Source of the DNA: RFXV01 sp038150465
GTDB lineage: Bacteria; Bacteroidota; Bacteroidia; Flavobacteriales; Schleiferiaceae
NCBI GenBank assembly: GCA_038150465.1
Contig: JAYOTP010000008.1
Coordinates: 1 to 64,000 of the forward strand
Length of the DNA: 64,000 nt
Direction of reading: 5' to 3'
The stretch's first letter is position 1; each line of letters starts with the position of its first letter. Position numbers and translations under genes: made by a program. Under the pieces are notes generated by a model. The model saw only the letters and a program-made list of their open reading frames with translations. It searched no databases and was not told where the DNA came from. This document shows, piece after piece, positions 16,162 through 24,588 of this stretch.

Positions 16162-18463
16162 AGCCTTTGAAGCGAATGCTCAGGGTAAACCTTCTTGGAG
16201 CCTCCAATTCTGCGGGTCGGCTCATCACTTCATAATTCAGCACATTCTGAACGAGAAAACCCACTGACCACTGCGGATCGATCTGATAGTAGACACGTGT
16301 ATCCAGCATCCAGTCGGGTCTTTCCAGTTGTTCCCGGGCTTCCCTGATGCCCACCCCAGGGATGAGCAACTCGACCAATGGCCCTTCAAAGATGCCGTCC
16401 ACATTCTGCATATAATCGTTGTACCGCAGGCTGGTCCCGAAGGTCCATTTGTTTGAGCTGATCTGCAGGTCCAGCCGCAGCAGGTTTCTGTAGCGATACT
16501 TCAGTATGTCGTCAGTGCTGTCTGAACTGCTGCTTCGGTAACTGATCGGAAGCCCAGTGGAATCTTTTGCATAGGGGATCTCGGCATCCAATGCGCGTGG
16601 CACGGAGAAGTTGTAGCCGGCGAGCAGCGAAAGGGTCCAATCGTCCCATTTTCGCTCCGCTCCACTTTCCAATTCGATGCCATGGATCTGTGTGGCGCCG
16701 ATATTGATGGATTTGAATCCGATGCCGAATGGATTGCTTGGCGTTGTCCCCCAGTTGGAAAAACTGAACTCCATCATATCGTCAAAACGCATCAGATAGA
16801 AAGCGGCATCCACATAGGCATCCCATTTGGCCAACCACCATCCTTTCTGCCTGCCTTTGATCAGTTGCCGCAGACCGATCTCTGCGCTGTAACCAGTCTC
16901 TGGTTTCAGGCGGGTGTTCGGGTAGAGGTAGATGGAACCAATATTGCTCTCGGTGAAGAGTTCGGCCATGCTCGGAAAGCGAAAGCCCTGACCGAAGGAT
17001 AGACGCATGAAGGTAGCCTTGGCCAGTTTCTGATTCACACCCAGTCGCATGACCGGACGGGCATAATTCCCATCGTCCACCCACTGGCTTTCGTAGCGCA
17101 TGCCCAAATTGACCTGTCCACCTTCCCATTTCCTGTCAAACTGCGCATAGGCCGCAGCATTGGCGGTGGTATGAAAACCGCCAAAGAGTTCCGAACGAGA
17201 TTCGGAATACAATCCGAAAAGACCTCCGCTGATGATCCAGGCATTGCCGAAGTACTGATAGTTGTACTGCAGTTGGAATTGATCTGATGCATTGTCAAAA
17301 ACAGTGGTCAGGTTTTGCGAATTGTTCTCCACGCGCAGGAACCGACCTTTCAAACCATGGCGGTGACGGTCTTTCCGCCAGTTCAGGTAGGGGTCGAGGT
17401 AGGCATCTATCCCCTTGGTGACGGTAACAGAGGAGTCGAGTGCGATATAAGCTTCGCTGCGCGAATTCCAGAGCAGGGATTCTCCGTTCTCACTCCAAAG
17501 GACTCCGCCGTTCATGCCGAATTCGAGCTGTTCATTGGCGCAAAAGCGATACGACCAATTGATCCTTGCCTGTTCGTCGGATTCACTGAATTTGAACCCT
17601 TCGTCCTTTTGTCCATAGCCACTCAGTACCCATTCATGCTTCTTGCGTTTGAAGGAATGCAGCCATTGGATGCCTGTATTGGAACGCCAGCCGTCCCACC
17701 ACTTGAGCTCAGGCCTTGGCGGATCTCCGTACACCGTGTGGAACACATTGACTTTGGTCAAAGGCATGGCTTTGGGCCGGATGGTCCTGAATTGCACAAC
17801 ACCATTCAGTGCCGAGGTACCAAAGAGGGCAGAGGATGCGCCCTTCAAGACCTCCACCTGTTCGATGGCTTCGATGGGCATCAGGTCCCATTGTATCTGA
17901 CCTGCATCGGGAGAGATCAGCGGCACGTCGTCCAGAAGGACCTGTACACGCGTTCCGGCCCCGTAGGTCCAGCCGCTTCCGTTCCTGATGTTCAGTTGGC
18001 CATCGGTGACGTGCACTCCGGAGACCATGGGCAAAATATCCCTGCCGTCCGTGGTGTTGCGCCCCTCGATGACCCGGGGTTTCATGACAGATAAAGAGAC
18101 GGAGAGTTCTTCTTGCTTTTGCTGATAGCGGGATGCGGTAACGACCACGGTCTCCAGCTGTTCGGCATCCAAGGCGTGTAATTCTGCAAGAAACCGAAAG
18201 CGTCCTTCTCCGAGTTCCTCGATCTCCACAACTTTGGGATGGTAGCCCATCACATGTATCGTGATCCCGGCAGGCAGTGCTTCTTCAGATGTCCAGATCA
18301 ACTCGCCGAAACTGTTTGTCAAGTGCGCTTCATCGCCTATTTGGACGACGGCTTCCAAGCCAGCGCCGCTTGCGGCATCCACTACCTGGCCTTCAAGGCT
18401 GACCTGCCCATTGAGGGAGATGGAAGAAAAGATCAGACAGGCCAGCCAATGAGTGGCTATCAT
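16160..18463 (-). CDS. TonB-dependent outer-membrane receptor
   Basis: A 767-residue protein. The start at 18463 gives a signal peptide (MIATHWLACLIFSSISLNGQ). A carboxypeptidase-like regulatory domain (about 20-105) typical of Bacteroidota receptors is followed by the plug domain (VVVTASRYQQ, VSGVHVTDGQLNIRNGSG, VEVLKGASSALFGTSALNGVV) and a 22-strand barrel ending in RRFTLSIRFKG with the terminal Phe three residues from the end. It should import a scarce ligand (metal chelate, cobalamin or similar) with TonB-ExbBD energy. Substrate cannot be read from sequence and no cognate SusD or binding protein is adjacent. It is divergent from the SDR-dprA pair. Confidence 0.92.
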   Translation of the reverse strand: MIATHWLACLIFSSISLNGQVSLEGQVVDAASGAGLEAVVQIGDEAHLTNSFGELIWTSEEALPAGITIHVMGYHPKVVEIEELGEGRFRFLAELHALDAEQLETVVVTASRYQQKQEELSVSLSVMKPRVIEGRNTTDGRDILPMVSGVHVTDGQLNIRNGSGWTYGAGTRVQVLLDDVPLISPDAGQIQWDLMPIEAIEQVEVLKGASSALFGTSALNGVVQFRTIRPKAMPLTKVNVFHTVYGDPPRPELKWWDGWRSNTGIQWLHSFKRKKHEWVLSGYGQKDEGFKFSESDEQARINWSYRFCANEQLEFGMNGGVLWSENGESLLWNSRSEAYIALDSSVTVTKGIDAYLDPYLNWRKDRHRHGLKGRFLRVENNSQNLTTVFDNASDQFQLQYNYQYFGNAWIISGGLFGLYSESRSELFGGFHTTANAAAYAQFDRKWEGGQVNLGMRYESQWVDDGNYARPVMRLGVNQKLAKATFMRLSFGQGFRFPSMAELFTESNIGSIYLYPNTRLKPETGYSAEIGLRQLIKGRQKGWWLAKWDAYVDAAFYLMRFDDMMEFSFSNWGTTPSNPFGIGFKSINIGATQIHGIELESGAERKWDDWTLSLLAGYNFSVPRALDAEIPYAKDSTGLPISYRSSSSDSTDDILKYRYRNLLRLDLQISSNKWTFGTSLRYNDYMQNVDGIFEGPLVELLIPGVGIREAREQLERPDWMLDTRVYYQIDPQWSVGFLVQNVLNYEVMSRPAELEAPRRFTLSIRFKG

Positions 18464-18564
18464 CCAGCGGCTCTGCTTCTCTTTGGGCCGAGCAGTCAAC
18501 ATTCGTACAATGGGTTGGGTGCGCACCTTTCTATCTTCGGGACGAAACAGAAGACAAGATAATC

Positions 18565-19332
18565 ATGCAGGATTCATTCACATTGATCACCGGGGCGAGT
18601 TCGGGTTTTGGCCAGGCCATAGCACGCACGCTGGCCGCAGAAGGGCATTCACTGATCATCACGGCGCGAAGAAAGGAGCGCCTGCAGCGTTTGGCCGAGG
18701 AGCTTTCAGGTCAGACAGGGGTGGAGGTCATTCCCTTGTGCTTCGATGTCAGAAGACGAGACGAGGTGGAAGCTGCAGCCAAAGAACTTAAGGGCAGGGG
18801 AATTCAGCTGAACCATTTGATCAATAACGCAGGACTGGCATTGGGGCTGTCGGATATCGCCAACGGAGACGTGGACGACTGGGACCAAATGATCGACACC
18901 AATGTGAAAGGACTTCTCTATGCGACACGAAGTTTTCTCCGGCTCATGCCTGATGGAGGGCAAATCGTCAACATCGGATCCATCGCGGGCAAAGAGGTCT
19001 ATCCGGGAGGCAATGTCTACTGTGCATCCAAACACGCCGTGGATGCACTGAACCGGGCCATGCGCATCGATCTTTTGGAACGCCGCATCCGCGTTTCGCA
19101 GGTGGCACCTGGTCTGGCGGATACGGAATTTTCCATCGTCCGTTTCAAGGGCGATGCAGAAAAGGCGAAGAAGGTCTACGAAGGGCTTGTTCCGCTCTAT
19201 GCACAGGATATTGCAGATGCGGTTTCCTTCATCCTGTCCCGTCCCGAACACGTCTGCATCAACGATATGGTCATCATGGCGACTGCTCAGGGCAGCGCAA
19301 CAGCGGTCCGAAGAAAGCTGGATGGAGAATGA
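18565..19332 (+). CDS. SDR family NAD(P)-dependent oxidoreductase (YdfG-like)
   Basis: A 255-residue classical short-chain dehydrogenase: TLITGASSGFGQAIAR (cofactor-binding TGxxxGxG), NNAGLALG, the catalytic Ser in IVNIGSIAG and YCASKHAV (YxxxK). The sequence layout is closest to the YdfG group, which oxidises 3-hydroxy acids such as L-allo-threonine and serine with NADP. Specificity is an inference. It overlaps the dprA start by 11 bases. Confidence 0.88.
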   Translation: MQDSFTLITGASSGFGQAIARTLAAEGHSLIITARRKERLQRLAEELSGQTGVEVIPLCFDVRRRDEVEAAAKELKGRGIQLNHLINNAGLALGLSDIANGDVDDWDQMIDTNVKGLLYATRSFLRLMPDGGQIVNIGSIAGKEVYPGGNVYCASKHAVDALNRAMRIDLLERRIRVSQVAPGLADTEFSIVRFKGDAEKAKKVYEGLVPLYAQDIADAVSFILSRPEHVCINDMVIMATAQGSATAVRRKLDGE

Positions 19333-20443
19333 GGCGGTCTGCCGGCTGGCACTTACCCAGATTAAAGGGCTGGGGCCGGTCGGAATTGGCAAATTGCTCG
19401 CGCGCTTTGGTTCCGCTGAGGGGGTCTTCCATTCCGGAAAAGCCGACTGGTCCGATGGAACAGCATTTCAATCGCTCTGCGGCCAACGCATATTGGGCCA
19501 TGAAGGAGAGAAAGCGCTGAAACGCGCAGAGGAACAGTTGGCAAACAATAGCCGAGGCGGAGGTTCCTATGTACTGCACGGAAGTCAGACTTACCCCGGC
19601 GGGCTCATCCGCTGCGGAGACGCACCCCAACTGCTCTTCTACAAGGGCAAGTTGCCTGCAGAGGGTGCGCGAATGGTCTCGGTGGTGGGCACGCGCAAGG
19701 CAAGTGATTACGGAAAGAAGGCCACCGAACAACTGATCCGTGCCTTGTGCCCCTACGACCCCGTCATCGTGAGCGGACTGGCCTACGGAATCGACATCCA
19801 TGCACACCGGATCGCTCTTTCACTGGGCATGCGGACCATGGCTGTGCTGGGCAGTGGCTTGGGGAATATCTATCCCGACGTCCATCTCAAGGAGGCGGAT
19901 GCGATGCAGGAAAAAGGCGCTGTGGTATCGGAGTACTTTCACTATGAATCCCCTCAGCCGGCTCATTTTCCAAAACGCAATCGGATCGTGGCCGGGCTTT
20001 CAGCGGCCACAGTGGTCGTGGAGGCAGGCATCAAAGGAGGTGCGTGGATAACAGCAAGTTTGGCCAACGATTACGGAAGAGAGGTCTATGCGGTCCCAGG
20101 ACCCTGGTCTGCTCCAACCTCCAGGGGTTGTCACCAAATGATCGCCTCTAATTTGGCGAGTGTGCTCGATCATCCGGAGCATCTGGCCCGAGACCTGAAT
20201 TGGCTGGAGAAGAAGCCGCTTTCGGCTGTGGTCATACCTGAATTTGCCCAGCCAGTGGCTCAGGCCTTGTTCCGTCATACGGCGCCGATGCACATCAATG
20301 ATCTGTCGCGTGTGTTGTGCATGCCCATTGCTCGTCTGCATGGGCTTTTGTTGGAAATGGAACTGAATGGTTGGGTGCGTTGGCTTCCCGGTCGGTTCGT
20401 TCGCATGGAGGTGCAATTCGCAGCCCAGGAGGACTTTGGCTGA
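19322..20443 (+). CDS. dprA: DNA processing protein DprA (Smf)
   Basis: A 373-residue protein. N-terminal helix-hairpin-helix-like segment (LALTQIKGLGPVGIGKLLARF), a Rossmann-type core (SVVGTRKASDYG, VSGLAYGIDIHAHR, VLGSGLGNIYPDVH, FPKRNRIVAGLSAATVVVEA) and a C-terminal winged-helix segment (MHINDLSRVLCMPIARLHGL). DprA protects incoming single-stranded DNA and loads RecA in natural transformation. The ATG at 19322 lies inside the end of the SDR gene (11-base overlap), while the longer frame reads through that gene out of frame. Confidence 0.95.
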   Translation: MENEAVCRLALTQIKGLGPVGIGKLLARFGSAEGVFHSGKADWSDGTAFQSLCGQRILGHEGEKALKRAEEQLANNSRGGGSYVLHGSQTYPGGLIRCGDAPQLLFYKGKLPAEGARMVSVVGTRKASDYGKKATEQLIRALCPYDPVIVSGLAYGIDIHAHRIALSLGMRTMAVLGSGLGNIYPDVHLKEADAMQEKGAVVSEYFHYESPQPAHFPKRNRIVAGLSAATVVVEAGIKGGAWITASLANDYGREVYAVPGPWSAPTSRGCHQMIASNLASVLDHPEHLARDLNWLEKKPLSAVVIPEFAQPVAQALFRHTAPMHINDLSRVLCMPIARLHGLLLEMELNGWVRWLPGRFVRMEVQFAAQEDFG

Positions 20444-20526
20444 AGCATTGTGCCCTGGGCCGTCTCAAATCATCTGGGCGGGTCAATAACTCTGCGCATA
20501 AAAGTCTTGCTGCGCTCCATTCCCCT

Positions 20527-20558
20527 TTGAACAATACAGCTTGCGTGGAGTATTTTTG
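20527..20558 (+). promoter_or_regulatory. Complete Bacteroidota promoter TTG-N21-TATTTTTG for gdhA
   Basis: TTG at 20527-20529, 21-base spacer, TATTTTTG at 20551-20558 (exact consensus). The ATG of gdhA is 20 bases downstream, leaving a leader of roughly 15 bases. Confidence 0.75.
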
Positions 20559-20578
20559 ACCCCCAAACCATCACACCC

Positions 20579-21928
20579 ATGAACCCAGAACAGCATCAAG
20601 CCATCGATTCGTTCATGCGAAGCGCTGAAGAGCGGAACCCCCACGAGCCCGAATTCTTGCAGGCCGTTCGCGAAGTGGCCGAGACGATCATCCCATTTAT
20701 TGAGGCGCATCCGAAATACAAGGAGGCGAAGATCCTGGAACGAATGATCGAACCGGAACGCGTCATCACTTTCCGCGTGCCTTGGGAGACCGATGCAGGA
20801 GAAGTCATGGTGAATCGGGGCTACAGAGTAGAATTCAACTCAGCCATTGGCCCCTACAAAGGCGGCTTGCGTTTTCATCCATCAGTGAACCTGTCCATCC
20901 TCAAGTTCTTGGGCTTTGAGCAGGTATTCAAGAATTCGCTCACCACGCTGCCCATGGGCGGAGGAAAGGGCGGTTCAGATTTCAACCCGAAGGGCCGTTC
21001 CAATGCCGAGGTCATGCGGTTCTGCCAGAGTTTCATGACAGAGCTTCAGCGCCATATCGGTCCGGATACCGATGTACCCGCAGGAGATATTGGTGTGGGC
21101 GGACGCGAGATCGGCTATATGTTCGGTCAGTACAAACGCTTGAGAAACGAATTCACCGGCGTTTTGACAGGTAAAGGCATCAATTGGGGAGGCTCGTTGA
21201 TCCGACCTGAAGCGACCGGATATGGAGCGGTCTATTTTGCTCAGGAGATGTTGACCCACCACGGATCATCCTTGGCGGGCAAAACGGTTCTCGTATCTGG
21301 CTCAGGAAATGTGGCCCAGTTTGCGATCCAAAAGGCGACCGAGCTCGGTGGAAAGGTGGTGACGGCTTCTGACAGTTCTGGATTCATTCACGATCCGGAT
21401 GGCATTGACGCAGACAAACTGGCCTTCCTAATGGAATTGAAGAACAAGAAACGCGGACGGATCAAAGAATACGCCGATCGCTTTGGTTGTTCCTTCTCCG
21501 AAGGGCGACCGTGGAGCATCGCCGGCGAGGTGGCCTTCCCCTGTGCCACGCAAAATGAACTCAATGGCGAAGAGGCTGCCGAGCTGATCGGAAATGGTCT
21601 GAAGGCAGTGGCCGAGGGGGCGAATATGCCTTCAACACCAGAGGCCGTTGAAGCATTTCATGCGAAGGGTATTCTTTTCGCACCGGGAAAGGCTTCCAAT
21701 GCGGGTGGTGTGGCCACCAGCGGACTGGAAATGTCTCAAAACTCCCTGCGCCTTGCCTGGAGCAGCGAAGAGGTGGACCAGCGTTTGCACGGGATCATGA
21801 AGGACATCCACAGATCTTGCGTGGCGTACGGACAGACCGAAGGCGGAAATATCGATTACGTCAAAGGGGCCAATATTGCCGGATTTGTGAAAGTGGCCGA
21901 CGCGATGATCGACCAGGGTCTGGTCTGA
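20579..21928 (+). CDS. gdhA: NADP-specific glutamate dehydrogenase
   Basis: A 449-residue enzyme of full length for the hexameric bacterial family. Visible motifs: GPYKGGLRFHPSVNLSILKFLGFEQ, PMGGGKGGSDFNPKG (catalytic Lys in GGGKGG), DVPAGDIGVGGREIGYM and the Rossmann VSGSGNVAQFA. It assimilates ammonium onto 2-oxoglutarate with NADPH. Monocistronic: own promoter upstream, convergent glycosyltransferase gene downstream. Confidence 0.97.
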   Translation: MNPEQHQAIDSFMRSAEERNPHEPEFLQAVREVAETIIPFIEAHPKYKEAKILERMIEPERVITFRVPWETDAGEVMVNRGYRVEFNSAIGPYKGGLRFHPSVNLSILKFLGFEQVFKNSLTTLPMGGGKGGSDFNPKGRSNAEVMRFCQSFMTELQRHIGPDTDVPAGDIGVGGREIGYMFGQYKRLRNEFTGVLTGKGINWGGSLIRPEATGYGAVYFAQEMLTHHGSSLAGKTVLVSGSGNVAQFAIQKATELGGKVVTASDSSGFIHDPDGIDADKLAFLMELKNKKRGRIKEYADRFGCSFSEGRPWSIAGEVAFPCATQNELNGEEAAELIGNGLKAVAEGANMPSTPEAVEAFHAKGILFAPGKASNAGGVATSGLEMSQNSLRLAWSSEEVDQRLHGIMKDIHRSCVAYGQTEGGNIDYVKGANIAGFVKVADAMIDQGLV

Positions 21929-21947
21929 TCGGGGAAACCGGCCTTTT

Positions 21948-23915
21948 TCAGGGAAGTGCTTCGTACAATCCGTAGAGATAGGGATTGCCCTCGCGGAGGG
22001 TCATGTGGAAACGACTTATCTCAAAGGCTTCCATCCCTTTGTTCCATACGTAGGCCTTGACCTGAAGACCTTTGTGGTTGCCCGGCAGATCCGATAACTT
22101 ATAGCTGTGGTGCATGCTGCAGTCGATGGAATCGGTCGCATCCGTGTTCTGCCAATCCGAAAATGGGCTGGAGGTCCAGTCCAAAAGTTCGTCATCCTGC
22201 CAGATCTCAATGACCAGCAGGGCTTCCTGTATGGGCTGAAGCGCCCGCACATCAACGCTCAGGTCGATCAGATCATTGGTCCTGGCCTCTGGCCATAGTG
22301 GGGCCTGAAAAGAGGGCCCCCATTCTGAAAGTCGGAACGAGTATGCTGGTTTTTCCCTTGTTTTCCTGTCCACCCAGCTTTCCACTGAAGCTGGATTCCA
22401 TCCTTTGGCCGATCCCGCCAGGGCGGAGCTATGATCCAAACGGGAGGAAGCTCTGATCGGCGAATGTCCCGAAGAGCGAGTGAATACGCGGACCGACCCA
22501 CCAAACAGATCCGAACCACGTTCGACCATCGGAAAATCCTCGAGGATCATGGGGACAAGCCGCGCATCTCCTGCAGACAGACTGCCCAGAAATACCGCCT
22601 CCAGGGAATCCCGTTGCTCATGAAGCAGCAAACGAAGATCCTTCGGGCGATGTGCGGAATCGTTGTACCAAAACCGATGCACAGGCTCCTTTGTCTTCAT
22701 CTGTTCCAATAGATTCTGGCTGATGCGCTCATGGGAGTTGAAGACAAAGAACGATCGGTTTTCGCGTTCGAATTGCTCGCTTGCCGAGGTCAAAATGTGC
22801 TGATAGATCGATGAATAGAAAAGTGTGAAGTGCTTTCGCCCCTCCACCAATGAAACGGTATTCAATGAGAGGATGAAACCTATAAGAAGAGCGTTTTGTC
22901 CAGGTTTGAGTTCCCTCATCCCGCCAAAGAGTGCATAGAGCATGAAGGGGAAACTGAAGAGCAGCACGGAGTACTGAAGGATCGGATCCCTCAGCACCGA
23001 GTAGACCCAGCCGATGATCAGTGGGGACAGGAACCAAAGCCACGAGATCAGCCGAAAGCGAGCGGAATCGGCCGTGTCTGCAGATCTTTTTCGCAGGAAC
23101 CAGATCAGCAGGAACGGAATAAGGCAGAGGAACGCATTGAAATGAAATACATACCGGAAGTATTGCAGCGGGAATGCCCAAGAAGGAGCACCGAGCCATC
23201 CGCCCACGCCGCCCTTACTGAGTTGATGAAGGAAGATCGGCAAATGAGGAACGTACAGCAGAAAGATGATGCCCCCGGCCATCAGGTACTGCCGGCGTTT
23301 GTTTCTGGGTATCCAAAAAAGCCCGGTCAGCCCGATCAACGCGGCCATCAAGGCTGAAAAGTGGTGGTTGTAGAGGCAGAGCGTCGAACTCAGAATGAAA
23401 AAAAGCAGATCGCGCCTGTAGCGATCGGTTCCGGCTTGAAGGATGCGCGTCCAAAAGATCGCTGCCAGCAGACAAAAGAAAAGCCCGCTGATGTAGGGCC
23501 GGGCGAGCTGGCTGTACATGATCGGGTACTGCAGGGTGCTCATGTAGGCCGCTGAAACAAGCCCAACGGTCGAATGGAACCATCGGGTGCCGAGCCAGTA
23601 GGTGCAGTAGACCGCCCCCATTCCAAAAAAGGCAAAGGGCAATTTCAATATCCAGCTTTCTGAAGACCCGTTCAGCTGAGTCCAGAAATGCAGAAAAACC
23701 TGAATGCCCGCAGGGTGTGTATCGACCAGAACGCCCTTTCGGATCAGTTCCTCCCAGCTTGGAAAACCAAGTCTGAAAAGCACGGAGAACTCATCATGGC
23801 TCAGAGGGATCTGTGCAAAGTCCCAAAACCGCAATACGCCGCCCAGCAGCAGGATCAGCCCGATAAGGTATGGAGCGGCTCCTTTTTTCACCTGCACAAA
23901 GTAAACGCTATACAC
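21948..23915 (-). CDS. Glycosyltransferase family 39-like integral membrane protein
   Basis: A 655-residue protein with about 10-12 hydrophobic helices in the first 400 residues and a soluble C-terminal portion of ~250 residues. The first periplasmic loop carries LSHDEFSVLFRLGFPSWEEL, the Asp-Glu pair expected in PMT/ArnT-type (GT-C) enzymes that use polyprenyl-linked sugars. It may glycosylate a lipid or protein at the periplasmic face. The annotated start is GTG at 23915; a GTG at 23891 is an alternative nearer the first helix. It is an orphan with no adjacent polysaccharide genes. Confidence 0.72.
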   Translation of the reverse strand: MYSVYFVQVKKGAAPYLIGLILLLGGVLRFWDFAQIPLSHDEFSVLFRLGFPSWEELIRKGVLVDTHPAGIQVFLHFWTQLNGSSESWILKLPFAFFGMGAVYCTYWLGTRWFHSTVGLVSAAYMSTLQYPIMYSQLARPYISGLFFCLLAAIFWTRILQAGTDRYRRDLLFFILSSTLCLYNHHFSALMAALIGLTGLFWIPRNKRRQYLMAGGIIFLLYVPHLPIFLHQLSKGGVGGWLGAPSWAFPLQYFRYVFHFNAFLCLIPFLLIWFLRKRSADTADSARFRLISWLWFLSPLIIGWVYSVLRDPILQYSVLLFSFPFMLYALFGGMRELKPGQNALLIGFILSLNTVSLVEGRKHFTLFYSSIYQHILTSASEQFERENRSFFVFNSHERISQNLLEQMKTKEPVHRFWYNDSAHRPKDLRLLLHEQRDSLEAVFLGSLSAGDARLVPMILEDFPMVERGSDLFGGSVRVFTRSSGHSPIRASSRLDHSSALAGSAKGWNPASVESWVDRKTREKPAYSFRLSEWGPSFQAPLWPEARTNDLIDLSVDVRALQPIQEALLVIEIWQDDELLDWTSSPFSDWQNTDATDSIDCSMHHSYKLSDLPGNHKGLQVKAYVWNKGMEAFEISRFHMTLREGNPYLYGLYEALP

Positions 23916-24008
23916 TGCATGAAGTGGACGCTACCTAAAAGGGATGGAAGGGTCTGCAGCCCGATTGGATCCTTTGGCTAAGCTCGCAGCTGAATTCTAT
24001 CTGCTTCT

Positions 24009-24587
24009 ATGAGACACGTCATCATTGCCATTGTATTTGCTCAGAGCCTTCAGGCACAGAACCTATTGAGAATGGAGGTGTACAGAGAACCTTTGGAGCG
24101 ATTGGAAGTCTCTTCACTGCTGAGTTGGTCTGTACTCTCAGGCAAGTGGGTACCGGGCTGGGAGATCTCTGCGGGCAGCTGCGGGAAGGGTCAGTGGAAT
24201 GGTGTTCTCAGGCTGGCCCACAGAGGTACGAGCGAGTCGGTTCATTCCTCCTCCGAAACATTGAGGGCGGACATTCGAAATCTGTCTGTAGCCTTTCACA
24301 TTGAGTACTCTTTACTGGAGCACGGACCTTGGTTCCTTGTGGGCAGTTTGGGTGGGGGAATGCTTTGGTGGTTGCAAGACAATGTGGATCCTTCAGGAAC
24401 CGTTCGCCGGAGCAAACACAGTGTTTTTCTGAGGGTCGATCCGAGATTGGGCTTGTGCAGTCGGTTGAATGATCGGATGAGCCTGCAGCTTTGGATGAGC
24501 CATCCACTGGCCATTCCCTGGGGCACTCCATTGAGCGATCCAGGACAAAGTGCTCAGATGCTGCTCGGTCTGGGCTTTCGCCTTTAG
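24009..24587 (+). CDS. Hypothetical secreted protein, possible small beta-barrel
   Basis: 192 residues with a short signal peptide (MRHVIIAIVFAQSLQAQ). The mature part has alternating hydrophobic/polar strands rich in Gly, Ser and Trp (LLSWSVLSGKWVPGWEISAGS, LVGSLGGGMLWW) and ends LLGLGFRL, an aromatic-containing C-terminal strand that fits an outer-membrane barrel of about eight strands. No family recognised. It is convergent with the helicase gene, one base apart at the stops, and divergent from the GT39-like gene. Confidence 0.65.
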   Translation: MRHVIIAIVFAQSLQAQNLLRMEVYREPLERLEVSSLLSWSVLSGKWVPGWEISAGSCGKGQWNGVLRLAHRGTSESVHSSSETLRADIRNLSVAFHIEYSLLEHGPWFLVGSLGGGMLWWLQDNVDPSGTVRRSKHSVFLRVDPRLGLCSRLNDRMSLQLWMSHPLAIPWGTPLSDPGQSAQMLLGLGFRL

Positions 24588-24588
24588 T

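Noticed and set aside
15286..16170. 294-codon open frame antisense to pyrH and frr
   Set aside because: Covers two essential, well-conserved genes on the other strand and shows no domain.
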